Positions 1 through 6,222 of a stretch of 8,470 nucleotides of DNA are shown here, piece by piece; within the stretch, counting starts at the first letter, position 1; each line of letters begins with the position of its first letter. The position numbers and the translations under genes are program-made. The notes beneath the pieces are model-generated. The model did not search any database. It had not been told where the DNA came from and saw only the letters and a program-made list of their open reading frames with translations. The DNA is from an uncultured Cloacibacillus sp. (GTDB taxonomy: Bacteria > Synergistota > Synergistia > Synergistales > Synergistaceae): assembly GCA_900544635.1 (NCBI GenBank), contig UQVV01000072.1:1-8470 (forward strand), read 5' to 3'.

Positions 1-362
1 GCCGCCGCGCATCCAGTGGTTCGTGCTGCACATCGCGACGCAGCCTATGCCGTGCAGTGCTGCGAGCTCCATGGCGCGCGTTATGCCGAAGGCCGCGTTT
101 GTGCAGCCGACGCCGATATTCCCGTTCCAGCGCTCGAGCGCGCCGAAGGCGGCTTCGAGCTCGGGCTCGGCCTTCGGATCTACGGAGCCGCTTTCGATGT
201 AAGAGACGAAGCGCGGGAATCTGTTCAGCCCGTGCGAGGCGACGCCGTCGCAGCTGTTGTCCGCGAATATTTCTGCGGCGGTATCAGCCTTTTCGGGCGT
301 GAGCCCTTTTTGACGAGTATCGCCTCAAAAAGGCTTTTCAGTTCGCCGTAGGGGACGCGCAT
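1..362 (-). pseudogene. YiaK-like LDH2-family NAD(P)H dehydrogenase, N-terminal part, frameshifted and cut by window edge
   Basis: The first ~121 codons of a malate/L-lactate dehydrogenase 2 (LDH2) family oxidoreductase, closest in my reading to E. coli YiaK (2,3-diketo-L-gulonate reductase). The start ATG at 362-360 lies 5 bp after the uxuA stop. The reading frame from it gives MRVPYGELKSLFEAILVKKG, then shifts and ends at TGA 227-225 after 45 codons. In the -1 frame the family sequence continues without a gap (LTPEKADTAAEIFADN, then SHGLNRFPRF) to the window edge at NHWMRGG. Both of the last two blocks are YiaK-family hallmarks. The His of SHG falls at residue 44 of the reconstructed protein, which is the proposed catalytic His of this family. 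One base appears to be missing in the A5G3 run (minus strand) at 311-304. This may be an assembly error, a real mutation or, less likely, recoding. Lying last in the uxuB-uxuA unit, it probably reduces a keto sugar acid; the substrate is inferred. Confidence 0.8.
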
Positions 363-367
363 CCGTT

Positions 368-1456
368 TTACTTCCCGGCCTTCGCCTTGGTCTCCTTGTC
401 TATCGCTTCCCAGAGGCCGTTGAGGTAGGCTATGCCGAGCGCCCTGTCGTAGAGGCCGTAGCCGGGGCGGCCCTGCTCGTCCCATATCATGCGTCCGTGG
501 TCGGGGCGGATGTAGGCGTCGGGCACGGTCTCGTAGGCGGCCTTGACTATCTCGTACATGTCGAGCGAGCCGTCGCTCGAAAGGTGCGAGGCTTCGCGGA
601 ATTTGCGGTAGCCGAGGTATTTTACGTTGCGGATGTGCAGGCAGGCGATGCGGTTCATCGCGCCGAAGTGGCGTATCGCGCCGGGGATGTCGTTCTCTGG
701 GTTCGAGCCGAGCGAGCCGGTGCAGAGGCAGAGCGCGTTGGCCGGGCTGTCAACCATAGCGACGATTTTGTCGAAGTCGGCCTGCGAGTGCGCTATGCGC
801 GGAAGGCCGAAGATGGGCCACGCGGGGTCGTCGGGATGCACTGCCATGCGGACGCCGCACTTCTCGCAGGTCGGGATGATGCGCTCGAGGAAGTATTTGT
901 AGTTCGCGCGCAGGTCGTCGGGCGTGACGTTTTCGTAGAGCTTGAGAACTTTCTCGAGTTCTTTGAGGCGCTCCGGCTCCCAGCCGGGGAGCGTGAAGCC
1001 CTGCGAGTCGCGCGCGGTGTTCTCCACTATCTGAAGCGGCGTCATGCCGAGCAGCTCTGCCTCGTCGTAGTAGAGGGAGTTTGAGCCGTCCTCCGGTATC
1101 TCGCGCGCGAGGTCGGTGCGCAGCCAGTCGAATACCGGCATGAAGTTGTAGACGATGACCTTGACGCCGTATTTCGCGAGGTTTTCTATCGTCGTGATGT
1201 AGTTGTCGATGTATTTCTCGCGGCTCGGCAGTCCTAGCTTGATGTCCTCATGGACGTTGACGCTCTCTATTACCTCGACTTCGAGGCCCGCGGCGTGTAC
1301 GTGCTCGACGTAGGGCTTTATCTCATCTTCAGTCCATACGTCGCCGGCGGCTTTGTCGAGCAGCCCCATAAGGCCGGTGCAGCCCGGTATCTGTTTGATA
1401 TATTTGAGCGGAATCGGGTCGGCGCCTTCGCCGTACCACCTGAATGTCATTTTCAT
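368..1456 (-). CDS. uxuA: D-mannonate dehydratase
   Basis: Cytoplasmic enzyme (EC 4.2.1.8) that dehydrates D-mannonate to 2-keto-3-deoxy-D-gluconate, in the glucuronate branch of hexuronate breakdown. The 362-aa protein begins [17 protein letters not shown] and has a TIM-barrel-type sequence. It is the shorter form, since E. coli UxuA is near 394 aa. Likely metal ligands, by their order and spacing in the family, are His207 (HPDDP), Cys245 (CLCTGS), His274 (LHIRN) and Asp319 (PDHGR). The adjoining His320 and Arg322 are probable active-site residues. The N-terminal FRWYGE and PGCTG blocks are also typical. A strong Shine-Dalgarno, GGGAGGA (1470-1464), sits 7 nt before the ATG, which supports this start. 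uxuB ends 25 bp upstream and the YiaK-like gene starts 5 bp downstream, so the three are probably co-transcribed. The frame is intact and identification is secure from the sequence. Confidence 0.96.
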   Translation of the reverse strand: MKMTFRWYGEGADPIPLKYIKQIPGCTGLMGLLDKAAGDVWTEDEIKPYVEHVHAAGLEVEVIESVNVHEDIKLGLPSREKYIDNYITTIENLAKYGVKVIVYNFMPVFDWLRTDLAREIPEDGSNSLYYDEAELLGMTPLQIVENTARDSQGFTLPGWEPERLKELEKVLKLYENVTPDDLRANYKYFLERIIPTCEKCGVRMAVHPDDPAWPIFGLPRIAHSQADFDKIVAMVDSPANALCLCTGSLGSNPENDIPGAIRHFGAMNRIACLHIRNVKYLGYRKFREASHLSSDGSLDMYEIVKAAYETVPDAYIRPDHGRMIWDEQGRPGYGLYDRALGIAYLNGLWEAIDKETKAKAGK

Positions 1457-1481
1457 GTCGTTTTCCTCCCTTTATCTGTTT

Positions 1482-3131
1482 TTACGCAAGCTCCGCAGGA
1501 ACGTACGACGGCGCGGAAGTCTCTTCGTCGAGAGTTTTTCTGACGGCTCCAGGGCCGGCGAGCATGCGTTTGAAATATTCAAGGACTTTGTCGGCAAGCC
1601 CAGCGTCGTAGAGGTTCACCGCAAATATGCGTTCGCTCGAAAGTATCGGGCGCAGGCAGTCTCCTGCGCTCTCTGGCTCGCCGAGACGGACGTTCGCGAC
1701 ATAGCCGCGCAGCTCGTCGAGCAGCGGGTCTGGGCTGAGCTCCATCGGCTTGCCTTCGTCGTCGAGCGCGAGCATGTAGCGGCACCAGGCGGCTATGACG
1801 AGCGGTATCGCCGTGAGATTATGTACGTCGAGGTCGGCGCGCGAGAGGTACTGCTTTATCGTCTCGCCGTAGCGTATCGGCAGCTTCTGCGACGTGTCTG
1901 TGGCGATGCGCTGCGGAGTGTCCGGAATGTATGGATTGGGCAGGCGCTCGCTTATTACTTCGGCGATGAACTCAGACGGGACGAATATCTTCGGGTCGGC
2001 TACGACCGGCATTCCCTCGACGTAGCCGATGCGCTTGATGAGGCGTACTATCGCGGCGTCGTTCATCTCTGCGGCTATCGACTTGTAGCCGAGCAGGCAG
2101 CCGAATACCGCCATCGCGGTGTGCAGCGGGTTGAGGCAGGTGCAGACCTTCATGCGTTCGACGAGGTCGACCGTCTCGCGCGTGGTGAGGCGGACGCCGG
2201 TCTTTTCAAGCGGCGGGCGTCCGTTCGGGAAGTCGTCTTCGATTACGAGGTACTGCGGCCCTTCGGTGTTGACGAAGGGAGCGATGTATGTGTTCTTGTC
2301 CGTTATGACGAGCTCCGTGCTCTCGAAGCCGCTCTGCTTGAGCTTCTCGGCGACGGAGGCGTCGGGGCGCGGCGTGATTTTGTCTATCATCGACCACGGG
2401 AAGGAGACCTTCGGCCCGTCGATGTAGTCGACGAATTCCTTCGGCGCGGAGCCGTTTTCGGCCCACTTGACCGCGAAGGTTCTGACGGAGTCGAGGAGCT
2501 TGTCGCCGTTGTGCGAGAAGTTGTCCATGCTGACCATCGCGATGGGGTGCGCGCCCGCGCGGAAGCGTTCGAGCAGCAGCGCCGCGATTATCGCCATGCC
2601 GTTGCCGAGCACCTTGTCGGACGAAGCGTCCTCAAAGGCCGCCTGCACCGCGGGGTAGTAGTTGCCGGAAAGGTCTTTGATATGGTAGCCCTTCTCGGTT
2701 ATCGTGAAGCTGACCATCTGGAGCTCCGGCGAGCGGAAGATTTCGCGGCAGCGGGCCCACTCCGACGGATATTCCGCGTCGGCGCGCAGCACGTCGCCTA
2801 CTCCGGCTACTACCTTCTTGGAAAGGCTGCCGTCGGCCGCCATGACGACGCGCAGCGCGAGGTCGTCGAAGGGCTCGTAAATCTTTGAAATAACCTGCTG
2901 GTCGAAGGTCGAGACCACCGTGATGCCGCTCTGAATGTCGCCCGATTCGAGCAGCCTGTCCGCGAGGTCGGCTATGAAGCCGCGGAAGATGTTGCCCGGC
3001 CCGACGTGTACCCAGCGCGGGTGCGCCTTCGTCTCCTCCTTCATCTTCTCGATGTCGAATGTGGGTACGCCGATGCCGGCCTCCGCCCACTCAGAACGCT
3101 TTTTCAAGTCCTCAAGCGTTAATTTGACCAT
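1482..3131 (-). CDS. uxuB: D-fructuronate reductase (D-mannonate oxidoreductase)
   Basis: Mannitol dehydrogenase family enzyme that interconverts D-fructuronate and D-mannonate with NAD(H) (EC 1.1.1.57), one step before UxuA. The 549-aa protein has a Rossmann nucleotide-binding motif at residues 42-52 (HVGPGNIFRGF), the family SMDNFSHNG block at 201-209, FPWSMIDKITP at 244-254, and a catalytic-type segment MKVCTCLNPLH at 327-337. There Lys328, Asn334 and His337 are the probable catalytic trio, with Asn204 in support. It is longer than E. coli UxuB (about 486 aa), mainly through some 40 residues before the Rossmann motif. This is the long form I associate with Clostridia and similar bacteria. 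AGAGGTGA (3146-3139) precedes ATG 3131-3129 at usual spacing. A terminator lies just upstream, at 3219-3176, so expression depends on read-through or a local promoter. Other family members act on mannitol, tagaturonate (UxaB) or arabinitol, but adjacency to uxuA favours fructuronate. Confidence 0.94.
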   Translation of the reverse strand: MVKLTLEDLKKRSEWAEAGIGVPTFDIEKMKEETKAHPRWVHVGPGNIFRGFIADLADRLLESGDIQSGITVVSTFDQQVISKIYEPFDDLALRVVMAADGSLSKKVVAGVGDVLRADAEYPSEWARCREIFRSPELQMVSFTITEKGYHIKDLSGNYYPAVQAAFEDASSDKVLGNGMAIIAALLLERFRAGAHPIAMVSMDNFSHNGDKLLDSVRTFAVKWAENGSAPKEFVDYIDGPKVSFPWSMIDKITPRPDASVAEKLKQSGFESTELVITDKNTYIAPFVNTEGPQYLVIEDDFPNGRPPLEKTGVRLTTRETVDLVERMKVCTCLNPLHTAMAVFGCLLGYKSIAAEMNDAAIVRLIKRIGYVEGMPVVADPKIFVPSEFIAEVISERLPNPYIPDTPQRIATDTSQKLPIRYGETIKQYLSRADLDVHNLTAIPLVIAAWCRYMLALDDEGKPMELSPDPLLDELRGYVANVRLGEPESAGDCLRPILSSERIFAVNLYDAGLADKVLEYFKRMLAGPGAVRKTLDEETSAPSYVPAELA

Positions 3132-3175
3132 TTGAAAATCACCTCTGAAAAATTATCCTTTGGCCTGACTGATAT

Positions 3176-3219
3176 AAAAAGCAGGGCCGAAAGCCGTATG
3201 CGGCTTCACGCGGCCCTGC
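3176..3219 (-). terminator. Rho-independent terminator after dctM
   Basis: On the minus strand a 9-bp GC-rich outer stem (3219-3211 with 3189-3181, CGGCCCTGC on the + strand) encloses a 6-bp inner stem (3206-3201 with 3196-3191) and a 4-nt loop. Five U residues (3180-3176) follow directly, then AUAU. This is a textbook intrinsic terminator for transcripts leaving dctM. It lies only 45 nt before the uxuB start codon, so it separates the transporter genes from the uxu genes. Confidence 0.87.
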
Positions 3220-3242
3220 GTTTCGTAAAGCTTTGAACTGCG

Positions 3243-4526
3243 CTAGCCTCCGTACACCCAGTTCGGAAGGAAAAGGATGAGATCCGGGAAGAAGACGGAG
3301 ACGGCGAGCGTGGCGAATATCGCGACGAACCACGGAATCGCGTAGCGCGTAGTCTCCTGCACCGAGCAGTTCATAATCGAAGAGCAGGTGTAGAGCGCGA
3401 CGCCGACGGGAGGCGTGGAGCAGCCCATCGTGACCGTAGTCATCATGACGATGCCGAAGTGCACCGGGTCGATGCCGAACTGGCGGATGACCGGAAGGAG
3501 TATCGGCGTGATGATGAGCGTGATGACCGTCGTCTCCATGAACATGCCGCATATCGTAAGCAGTATGATTATGCTCCAGAGCAGGACTATGCGGCTGTCG
3601 GTGAAGCCGACGAGGGCCTTCGCGAGGACCGCGGGCAGCTGGTCGTAGACGACGCCGTAGCTGAAGATTCCCGAGAAGGCGAGAATCATCGTGATGACGG
3701 AGAGGTCCTTGACGCTGTCGATTACGCAGGTCTTGAACTTGTCCCACGTAAGCTCCTTATAGACGAAAGCTCCGATGGTGAAGGCGTAGAAGATAGCGAA
3801 CGCGCCGGACTCCGACGGGGTCATGATGCCGAAGCGTATGAGCGCTATCAGGATGAACGGGAAGAGCAGCGCCCAGATGCTTTCCCAGCACGCCTTGAGT
3901 ATCACGCTGAGCGGATAGGGCTTGTCGTGGTCAGGCTTGTAGCCGAGGCGGCGCGCCGACCACGATGTCGCGATCAGCATGAATATGCACATGATGATGC
4001 CCGGCACGAAGCCCGCGACGAAGAGGCGTCCGATGGAGACCTCGCCGACCGTTCCGTATATGATGAGCCCCATCGACGGAGGAATCGTCGCGACGATGAG
4101 CCCCGTGAGGCAGTTGACCGCGGCGGCCCATCCGGGGGCGTAGCCGCGCTTCGTCATTTCGGGGCCGAGGATGCGGCATTCCATAGCCGCGTCGGCGACC
4201 GCCGAGCCCGAGACGCCGCCCATGAGCGTGGAGAGGACGACGGAGACCTGCCCGATGGAGCCGTACATGTGCCCGGTCAGGACGTTCGCGAGCTTGACGA
4301 GGCGCGAGGTGATGCCCGTGTTGTTCATAAGGTTGCCCGCGAAGATGAAGAGCGGTATCGCGAGCATCGTAAAGGACTGCGTCGTGGAGAGCGACTTCTG
4401 GACGAGAATCGTCCACGGAATCTCAGGCGTAAGGATGAAGAATATCGCGCCGGAGATGGCTATCGCGAAAGCGACGGGCATCCCGAGGAAGAGGAATACG
4501 AGGAAGAAACCTATCGCCTCTAACAT
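3243..4526 (-). CDS. dctM: TRAP transporter large permease subunit (DctM family)
   Basis: Large membrane subunit of a tripartite ATP-independent periplasmic transporter, which moves substrate delivered by the binding protein across the inner membrane using an ion gradient. The 427-aa protein is hydrophobic throughout, consistent with about 12 membrane segments. It carries family hallmarks: AGNLMNNTGI at 63-72, GGVSGSAVADAAM at 103-115, ATIPPSMGLI at 146-155, ETTVITLIITPILLPV at 331-346, DPVHFGIVMM at 353-362 and TPPVG at 371-375. I chose ATG 4526-4524 rather than the in-frame ATG at 4541, because it overlaps the dctQ stop as TAATG and gives the usual MLEAIGFFLVFLFLGMPVAFA start. The upstream ATG has no Shine-Dalgarno and would add only MGAEL. 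The last gene of dctPQM, it is followed by a terminator. The pathway genes suggest a hexuronate or other sugar-acid substrate, but the permease sequence alone does not show which. Confidence 0.94.
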   Translation of the reverse strand: MLEAIGFFLVFLFLGMPVAFAIAISGAIFFILTPEIPWTILVQKSLSTTQSFTMLAIPLFIFAGNLMNNTGITSRLVKLANVLTGHMYGSIGQVSVVLSTLMGGVSGSAVADAAMECRILGPEMTKRGYAPGWAAAVNCLTGLIVATIPPSMGLIIYGTVGEVSIGRLFVAGFVPGIIMCIFMLIATSWSARRLGYKPDHDKPYPLSVILKACWESIWALLFPFILIALIRFGIMTPSESGAFAIFYAFTIGAFVYKELTWDKFKTCVIDSVKDLSVITMILAFSGIFSYGVVYDQLPAVLAKALVGFTDSRIVLLWSIIILLTICGMFMETTVITLIITPILLPVIRQFGIDPVHFGIVMMTTVTMGCSTPPVGVALYTCSSIMNCSVQETTRYAIPWFVAIFATLAVSVFFPDLILFLPNWVYGG

Positions 4527-5008
4527 TAGTTCTGCCCCCATTCGTCGGCGGGCTTTTTGATGTCGTTAACAGTCCGCCCAATCATCGTCGTAAGGAGCAG
4601 GAACGCTCCGACGGGAACCGCCATCGTGCACCAGGCGTAGCTCAGCTTGAGCGTGTTGAATACGCGCAGCCAGCTCTGCGTGACGAGGCTGTAGCCGAAG
4701 ATAAGCAGCGCCGCGAGGAAGGCCATCATCATAAAGTCGAAGACGATGCCGATAATCTTCTGCGCGCCCTTCGGCAGCTTGTAGATAAGCATGTCGATGT
4801 TGATGAGCTTACCCGAGCGGGCGAGAACGTCCGAGCCGATGAAGGTAAGCCACGCGAAGGCGAGGAGCGCGACGTCCTGCGCCCAGTTGATAGGATATCC
4901 GCAGGTTCTGGCCACCGCGGAAATGAAGACCAGAATCGATATGATACAGAGCAGGGAGCTCGCAATGAGCTCCTCTGCTTTCAGTACAATTGCCGCCAGC
5001 TGTTTCAT
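4526..5008 (-). CDS. dctQ: TRAP transporter small permease subunit (DctQ family)
   Basis: Small membrane subunit of the TRAP transporter, which pairs with DctM in the inner membrane. The 160-aa protein has four hydrophobic segments, at about residues 13-33, 47-63, 84-106 and 124-145, as expected for the family. The WAQDVALLAFAWLTFIGSDVLARSG region (about 42-66, between segments 1 and 2 and through segment 2) is characteristic: an acidic residue before a tryptophan-containing helix, then a charged loop. The C-terminus (KKPADEWGQN) is polar and probably cytoplasmic. The start ATG 5008-5006 follows a purine-rich AAGAAGAG, a weak ribosome-binding site. dctP ends 28 bp upstream. The stop TAA shares its last A with the dctM ATG, so the two permease subunits are probably translationally coupled at equal amounts. 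Confidence 0.92.
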   Translation of the reverse strand: MKQLAAIVLKAEELIASSLLCIISILVFISAVARTCGYPINWAQDVALLAFAWLTFIGSDVLARSGKLINIDMLIYKLPKGAQKIIGIVFDFMMMAFLAALLIFGYSLVTQSWLRVFNTLKLSYAWCTMAVPVGAFLLLTTMIGRTVNDIKKPADEWGQN

Positions 5009-5036
5009 AACGCTCTTCTTAAAGTATCAACCGGCG

Positions 5037-6023
5037 TTATTTCGTCTTGCCGATTTCCTTGTAGAGCTGCTCTCTGAGCGCGGTGAATCCGAGCTTGTCG
5101 TAAGCGGGCTTCACGGCTTCCTTGAACGGGGTGGTGTCGGGCTCGATGACGGTAAGTCCGGCCTCGACCATCGCTTTTTCGCTTTCCTCGGAGGCCGCTA
5201 CGAGCTGAGCCGCGGTCTCGGCGCCGACTTCACGCGCGGTGTCGAGAAGGAGCTGCTGGAGGTCCTGCGGGAGCGACTGGAACCAGACTTCGCCGCAGAG
5301 AAGGGCCTGCATGAGCTGGAAGTGGCCGGTCTTGCTCTGGTACTTCGCTACTTCGTAAATCTTGGAAGGATAGGTGGAGGTGTTCTGCGCTTCGCAGCCG
5401 TCGAGAGCCTTCGACTGGATTCCGTTGTAGACCTCGCCCCACGACATGGAGACCGGCGTCGCGCCCATAGCGGCGATGGACTCTACGCAGACCTCGGAAC
5501 CGATGGTGCGGATTCTCTGTCCCTTAAGGTCGGCCGGGGTGTTGATCGGCTTGTTGGTCATGAAATGTCTCGGTCCGTCGTAGAAGTTGAAGGCGAGGAC
5601 GCGGATGCCGTGCTTCGTCGCAAGGTCCTGCTCCCACTTCTTGAAGGTCTCGGTCTGGGTGACCTTGAGGCACTCGTCGTAGTTGTCCGCGAAGTAGGCC
5701 ATCATAAGGATGCCCGTCTCCTTGACGTAGGCCGAGGTTCTGCCCGCGTCGGTGTTGACCGCGACAGGCGCGCCCTGGATAGCCTGCTCGAGTATGTCTT
5801 CGTCGCCGCCGAGCTGTCCGGCCGGGAAGACCTTGACCTCAAGACGTCCGCCCGACTTCTCCATAAGTCTGTCGGCGAGCGTCATGTACGCTCTCGTGAT
5901 AAACGCCTGGTCGGTCTGGGAAGTACCGATTCTCAGCGTGTACTTATCCGCTGCCTCAAGCTGACCGAAGGTCAGTCCGACCATAGCTGCCGCCGCAAGG
6001 AAAACTGCCAACACTTTTTTCAT
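5037..6023 (-). CDS. dctP: TRAP transporter periplasmic substrate-binding protein (DctP family)
   Basis: Extracytoplasmic solute-binding protein that captures the substrate and delivers it to DctQ-DctM. The 328-aa protein begins with an Sec signal peptide: MKK, a hydrophobic stretch VLAVFLAAAAMVGLTFG, and likely cleavage near LEA-ADK (about residue 24). Family features follow: KYTLRIGTSQ opening the first lobe, FPAGQLGGDEDILEQ at 66-80, and INTPADLKGQRIRT at 160-173. There Arg172 aligns with the arginine that clamps the substrate carboxylate in SiaP-type proteins. The block GATPVSMSWGEVYNGIQSKALDG spans 187-209. I start at ATG 6023-6021 instead of 6131, because the signal peptide begins there and GGGAG (6037-6033) lies 9 nt upstream. 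The extra 36 codons would bury the signal. The conserved arginine implies a carboxylate ligand, consistent with uronates, keto-gluconates or diketogulonate; the exact ligand is inferred from neighbours only. Confidence 0.94.
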   Translation of the reverse strand: MKKVLAVFLAAAAMVGLTFGQLEAADKYTLRIGTSQTDQAFITRAYMTLADRLMEKSGGRLEVKVFPAGQLGGDEDILEQAIQGAPVAVNTDAGRTSAYVKETGILMMAYFADNYDECLKVTQTETFKKWEQDLATKHGIRVLAFNFYDGPRHFMTNKPINTPADLKGQRIRTIGSEVCVESIAAMGATPVSMSWGEVYNGIQSKALDGCEAQNTSTYPSKIYEVAKYQSKTGHFQLMQALLCGEVWFQSLPQDLQQLLLDTAREVGAETAAQLVAASEESEKAMVEAGLTVIEPDTTPFKEAVKPAYDKLGFTALREQLYKEIGKTK

Positions 6024-6052
6024 AACCTGCTGCTCCCTTATATGGATATATT

Positions 6053-6073
6053 TAGGTTTTGTGGTAAAACCTA
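6053..6073. promoter_or_regulatory. Inverted repeat in dctP leader, possible operator or RNA hairpin
   Basis: Perfect 8-bp arms TAGGTTTT (6053-6060) and AAAACCTA (6066-6073) surround a 5-bp centre. The element lies 16 bp before the dctP Shine-Dalgarno and downstream of the proposed promoter. It could be a repressor roadblock site or fold in the mRNA as an 8-bp hairpin. It does not match a consensus that I can assign with confidence. Confidence 0.5.
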
Positions 6074-6078
6074 TAAAA

Positions 6079-6090
6079 CACAAATTTGTG
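6079..6090. promoter_or_regulatory. 12-bp perfect palindrome in dctP leader
   Basis: CACAAATTTGTG is its own reverse complement. It lies 5 bp from the 21-bp inverted repeat at 6053-6073 and inside the dctP leader. A dimeric regulator could bind it, but chance in AT-rich DNA cannot be excluded for a site of this length. Confidence 0.4.
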
Positions 6091-6093
6091 ACG

Positions 6094-6118
6094 CTCAGTA
6101 ACTCAGTAATCTCCGTAA
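6094..6118 (-). repeat. Three short direct repeats TTAC(T/G)GAG
   Basis: On the minus strand TTACGGAG (6118-6111), TTACTGAG (6109-6102) and TTACTGAG (6101-6094) follow one another. The last two are exact and abut, and the first differs by one base and is offset by one more. The array covers the predicted transcription start of dctP, so it may be a binding site with several half-sites for a regulator. Confidence 0.5.
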
Positions 6119-6121
6119 TAT

Positions 6122-6130
6122 ATTGTAGCA
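6122..6130 (-). promoter_or_regulatory. Extended -10 promoter for dctPQM
   Basis: The minus strand carries TGCTACAAT (6130-6122), an extended -10 element (TGn plus TACAAT, five of six matching TATAAT). No convincing -35 box lies at the normal distance, which is common for extended -10 promoters. Transcription would start near 6115, giving a leader of about 90 nt before dctP. It sits just after the kdgA terminator, where a promoter for the transporter operon is expected. Confidence 0.45.
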
Positions 6131-6140
6131 TTTTTACGGT

Positions 6141-6166
6141 TGCGCCGCATTAGAAGGCGCGGCGCA
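6141..6166 (-). other. Second hairpin downstream of kdgA terminator
   Basis: An 8-bp GC-rich stem (6141-6148 with 6159-6166, TGCGCCGC/GCGGCGCA) encloses a 10-nt loop. It has no U-tract on either strand, so it is not a complete intrinsic terminator by itself. It may protect the 3' end of the kdgKA mRNA or help the preceding hairpin, and it abuts the dctP promoter region. Confidence 0.45.
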
Positions 6167-6168
6167 CG

Positions 6169-6203
6169 AAAAAGCGGAGAAAGAAAATTTCTCCCTTCTC
6201 CGC
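6169..6203 (-). terminator. Rho-independent terminator after kdgA
   Basis: On the minus strand an 8-bp stem GCGGAGAA/TTCTCCGC (6203-6196 with 6181-6174) with a 14-nt loop is followed by five U residues (6173-6169). It starts 20 bp past the kdgA stop and should end the kdgK-kdgA transcript. Confidence 0.8.
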
Positions 6204-6222
6204 CGTATATGTTTTTGTCAGC

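Noticed and set aside
225..485. An 86-codon minus-strand gene across the uxuA end
   Set aside because: Its first 41 codons are the uxuA end in the wrong frame. The rest is the true start of the YiaK-like gene followed by out-of-frame sequence after the frameshift.
497..1084. A 195-codon open frame on the plus strand
   Set aside because: It is antisense to uxuA and has no motif.
1353..2888. A 511-codon open frame on the plus strand
   Set aside because: It is antisense to uxuB and the start of uxuA, of biased composition and with no recognisable domain.
3459..4523. A 354-codon open frame on the plus strand
   Set aside because: It is antisense to dctM and very rich in Asp, Glu and Arg, a mirror of hydrophobic codons on the other strand.
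4527..4541. dctM start at ATG 4541
   Set aside because: There is no Shine-Dalgarno and it adds only five residues. The ATG at 4526 overlaps the dctQ stop as TAATG and matches normal DctM N-termini.
6024..6131. A longer dctP starting at ATG 6131
   Set aside because: The extra 36 residues precede a complete signal peptide that has its own Shine-Dalgarno, and they would overlap the promoter, repeats and palindromes.
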